Shown here piece by piece: positions 61,592-64,000 of a stretch of DNA of 64,000 nt. This DNA comes from CAIKMD01 sp963740675 (GTDB taxonomy: Bacteria; Pseudomonadota; Alphaproteobacteria; ATCC43930; CGMCC-115725). Location: assembly GCA_963740675.1 (NCBI GenBank), contig CAVUFS010000005.1, positions 62,001 to 126,000 on the forward strand, given 5' to 3'. Numbering within the stretch: the first letter of the stretch is position 1; the number at the start of each line of letters is the position of its first letter. A program made the translations under genes and the position numbers. The notes under the pieces were generated by a model. That model ran no database searches. It saw only the letters and a program-made list of their open reading frames with translations, and was not told the DNA's origin.

Positions 61592-62115
61592 GGGGTTAAG
61601 CTGAAACAGCTGATCGGATCTCGGACGCGCCATCCCGGCTTGAAGACGTTCGCTCTCCTCGCCAGTCCAGAAGTCGATTACGTCGGCGATTGCCTGAATC
61701 TCGCTCAGTTCGGTGGGAACTCGTTCGAAGCGCTTACGCCAGTAACGTGCTCGAGCACGTCCCTCGCCGATCTCAAGGCGCCCCTCACCGAATGGCACCG
61801 CGTGCTAATGCCGGGCGGCAAGCTCATGGTGGCTGTTCCAGATATGAACATCCTCGCCCAACTCTTCGTCTGGTCTGATATCAAAGACGCGGACAAAGTC
61901 CTCATGATGCAAATGATGTTCGGCGGACAAACCGACGAAACGGACTTCCATTGCATCGGCTTCGATCTGGAGATCTTAGGCGTGCATCTCCACATGGCTT
62001 CGAAGACGTCCGCCGCGTCCCGACCTTCGGCCTTTTCCCGGACTCGAGCGTTCAGGACTTCCACGGCATCCCGATCAGCCTGAGCGTGGAAGCGAAGAAA
62101 ACGATATCGGCGTAG
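61592..62115 (+). pseudogene. SAM-dependent methyltransferase, broken by several frameshifts
   Basis: Recognisable blocks lie in changing frames: 'PEVDYVGDCLNLAQFGGNSF', 'YASNVLEHVP', 'DLKAPLTEWHRVLMPGGKLM' with 'VAVPDMNILAQLFVW', 'MMQMMFGGQTDETDFHCIGF', and at the end 'FGLFPDSSVQDFHGIPISL' to a TAG at 62113-62115. This is the order of type-11 methyltransferases found in glycan clusters, with the motif I strand largely lost or altered (near the start). At least three indels separate the blocks. No functional protein is expected as it stands. Confidence 0.8.
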
Positions 62116-62133
62116 GACTTCGTCGCCTATGCC

Positions 62134-62892
62134 TTAGTTTCCTACCCAAGCAGCCCGGGGGCAGCGCTGCGCCAGAAAACGAGTTGCCGTCCATAAGTCC
62201 CGGGCATCGCCGCCCCGGCTATGTTCCTCTAGGTTGGCGATACACGTAAACCCGAGTGCTTCAGCCGTGGAAATGACTTCTTTCTCAACCAGGGTCCGAT
62301 GTGGATAGGAGATTTCCCGGTTTTGCCAGCCTGCGGGAATTGGACCAACGCCATTATCGAAGAGCGGAGATTTCTGCACACCAAAACGCGCACAATCTGC
62401 GAAGCAATTGCGCACGAGCACGACCGCATGGCGAGCCGAAGCGATCCCCGTCTTCAGGATGACCTCAGGGTCATCCAGATATTGAAGCGTTGAACTGCTA
62501 AAAAAGATATCGCAAGTCGGCGGGATCACGGTCGAGAACGACACCCCGCGCCATTCACCTTTCACAAGTCCGACAAGCGTAGGATTTTCGACAACGGTGT
62601 AGGTGGCCTGCGGATAGACGATGCGCAGATCAGCACCCAAATCGCCGGTGCTACCACCAAAATCGGTAATCAGAGGATCGGGCTTACCCAAAAGGCGAGA
62701 GACGAGACCAAGAACCGTATTTTTCAACAGCGATCCGTCTGGCTCCCTTCCGAAGCTGCGATCGAAACGGAAGCGATTAATCGTCTCTGATTGGTAAGTT
62801 TCTGCGGCCGCGCATGCCTCTTTCCACGAAGAAGCCGATATCGGCTGGGGTGTGCCCACCAATTTCCGCTTTAACGCTCTGACAATTCCCAT
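62134..62892 (-). CDS. TIGR04325-family methyltransferase
   Basis: A protein of 252 residues, intact. 'SASSWKEACAAAETYQSETI' is the family's N-terminal signature, followed by the cofactor loop 'PLITDFGGSTGDLGADLRIV', 'ATYTVVENPTLVGLVKGEW' and 'CDIFFSSSTLQYLDDPEVIL'. These enzymes are found in surface-polysaccharide clusters and are thought to methylate glycan components. It is the only unbroken gene in the last 2.5 kb. Its start region faces the FkbM remnant across a 430-base gap. Confidence 0.88.
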   Translation of the reverse strand: MGIVRALKRKLVGTPQPISASSWKEACAAAETYQSETINRFRFDRSFGREPDGSLLKNTVLGLVSRLLGKPDPLITDFGGSTGDLGADLRIVYPQATYTVVENPTLVGLVKGEWRGVSFSTVIPPTCDIFFSSSTLQYLDDPEVILKTGIASARHAVVLVRNCFADCARFGVQKSPLFDNGVGPIPAGWQNREISYPHRTLVEKEVISTAEALGFTCIANLEEHSRGGDARDLWTATRFLAQRCPRAAWVGN

Positions 62893-63322
62893 GGCGGATT
62901 TATATCGCCGTGATCACACGCAGAGCAATTGGGTCGATAATTCAATCTCGAATTGCGGACCTACGAGAAGAGGATGCACTCGTTGCAATTCTTCGGTAGG
63001 GTGCGGGAAACATGACCCTAATCCGACGCATCAGATCCCGACTTCCAGGACCGGTCCGCAATGTGTCGAGGCTCCCGTGCGCCGCTTTCTAAAAGCGCTG
63101 GGCTACAACCGTCTCCATATCCGGCAGGCGTGGAAACTCGCTGACGCGACTGGAGGCTGAAATCTTTAACATCAGTTCTATGATCAACCCATGCCGCGAT
63201 CTGTGGCGAGAAGCCACAGGTAAAGAGACCATGCGACCCCGTTTGTCTGATTTTGTTCCGCCGATTTTTTCGCGCCAGTTATCTAGGCTATTTCGGCGCG
63301 CATTGCCGACGTCGCCAGGCCT
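62893..63322. other. 430-bp AT-richer stretch with no intact gene
   Basis: No coding pattern is convincing. It holds one copy of the 'taggg..gaaa.atga.ccta' hairpin (62995-63024) and the presumed promoter for the TIGR04325 gene. Fragments such as 'RDLWREATG' near 63200 may belong to the lost N-terminus of the FkbM-type gene. Confidence 0.5.
62995..63024. repeat. copy 1 of a short hairpin repeat
   Basis: The bases 'tagggtgcgggaaacatgac' then 'ccta' form TAGGGT / ACCCTA arms around an AT-rich loop. A second copy with about 80% identity stands at 63971-63999, so the pair brackets the FkbM remnant. Confidence 0.6.
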
Positions 63323-63944
63323 GCGGAGCAAGAGGAATGCTATTCTCAGGAAGGTGAAGATCTCGTTGCCGCTCGCTTACTGGGCGAGAAACCCAACGAC
63401 GGTTTCTACGTCGACATTGGCGCCCATCACCCCATACGCCATTCCAATATTACTTTTCTATCGTCGCGGATGGCGAGGTATTAATATCGATGCAGCTCCC
63501 GGCTCTATGGCGGAATTTCAGCGCCTCCGACCACGGGACATCAATATCGAACGCCTTGTTGCGCCGATCCAACACCGCGCACTTTTACATCTTCAATGAA
63601 CCAGCACTCAACACCGCATCGGGAATCTCGCTCACGAACGGCCCTCCGAGAAACGCGGTATCGAATTGCCAATGAGGTTGAACTTCTACCCTGTTCGCTC
63701 GCATCGTTGCTCGACGAATTTTTCCCAAAGGAAGATCCATTGATTTGATGAGCATCGACGTTGAGGGCCTCGATTTCGATGTCTTACGCTCGAACGATTG
63801 GGATCGCTATCGTCCGACTTGTTGTTAGTCGAGTTGCTACGCACGGAGCTCCTCGAGATCGAATCACATGAGATCGTCGCTTCCTCGAGAGCAGGCAGAT
63901 ATCACCCTGTCGCAAAGCTATATAATACGGTTATCTTCAAGTAG
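63323..63944 (+). pseudogene. FkbM-family methyltransferase, broken by several frameshifts
   Basis: In gene order: 'CYSQEGEDLVAARLLGEKPN' and 'DGFYVDIGAHHPIRHSN' (SAM-binding strand, stop at 63482-63484 in that frame), then one frame over 'LFYRRGWRGINIDAAPGSMA' and 'EFQRLRPRDINIE', later 'SIDLMSIDVEGLDFDVLRSN' with 'DWDRYRP', and 'LLVELLRTELLEIESHE' to 'YHPVAKLYNTVIFK' with a TAG at 63942-63944. This is the whole FkbM methyltransferase core, with at least four frame changes and a middle section too eroded to read. Such enzymes O-methylate glycans. Confidence 0.85.
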
Positions 63945-63970
63945 GCCGTTTGGAGCTTGTTACAATTTTT

Positions 63971-63999
63971 TGTAGGGCGCGTGAAAAATGACCCTACTC
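63971..63999. repeat. copy 2 of a short hairpin repeat
   Basis: The bases 'tgtagggcgcgtgaaaaatg' then 'accctactc' repeat the hairpin at 62995-63024 with changes mainly in the loop; the arms TAGGG / CCCTA are kept. It reaches the window edge. Confidence 0.6.
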
Positions 64000-64000
64000 A

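Overview
The window reads as GC-rich alphaproteobacterial chromosome. Pointers are a Usg-family gene, two perfect CtrA-type operators (TTAA-N7-TTAA), an MbfA-type ferritin-like/VIT1 fusion, a thiOSGE operon, a DUF1194 protein, a DUF6726-like lipoprotein and a 'gtcattgcgag' palindromic repeat of the kind scattered through rhizobial-type genomes. I cannot name the genus.

Left part (1-10.5 kb): a broken outer-membrane protein end, tRNA-Thr(TGT), several solute-binding-protein genes with no permease or ATPase beside them, a DMT exporter, a decayed CHAT-domain fragment, a diheme cytochrome c and small exported proteins.

Envelope polysaccharide part (10.5-22.3 kb): a WecA/WbpL-type sugar-phosphate transferase, a methyltransferase, an SDR epimerase/reductase, a glycosyltransferase and a membrane-bound 4,6-dehydratase. 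Together they look like a route to a lipid-linked 2-acetamido-2,6-dideoxy sugar. rmlA and rmlB lie nearby.

Cofactor part (22.8-35 kb): panC, a NUDIX hydrolase with thiC behind a TPP riboswitch, and thiO-thiS-thiG-thiE behind a second TPP riboswitch. Between them are another orphan binding protein, two exported PEBP proteins, several small lipoproteins and a lone Flp pilin with a CtrA site.

Signalling and stress part (36-51 kb): a chemoreceptor without a periplasmic sensor domain, usg, the prkA-yeaH-spoVR stress operon, an APH-like kinase, msrB, mbfA, a large unknown protein, a CtrA-site-fronted pentapeptide-repeat protein, a cupin protein and a DUF1194 protein.

Right part (51-64 kb): hrpB, a phage-lysozyme-like gene, three MFS transporters, a compact endolysin/holin cassette and a run of methyltransferase genes. 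Most of these genes carry single-base frameshifts although both sides of each break still read as good protein. That means either low consensus quality at this end or recent decay. The last 2.5 kb is more AT-rich and holds broken methyltransferases and a repeated hairpin.
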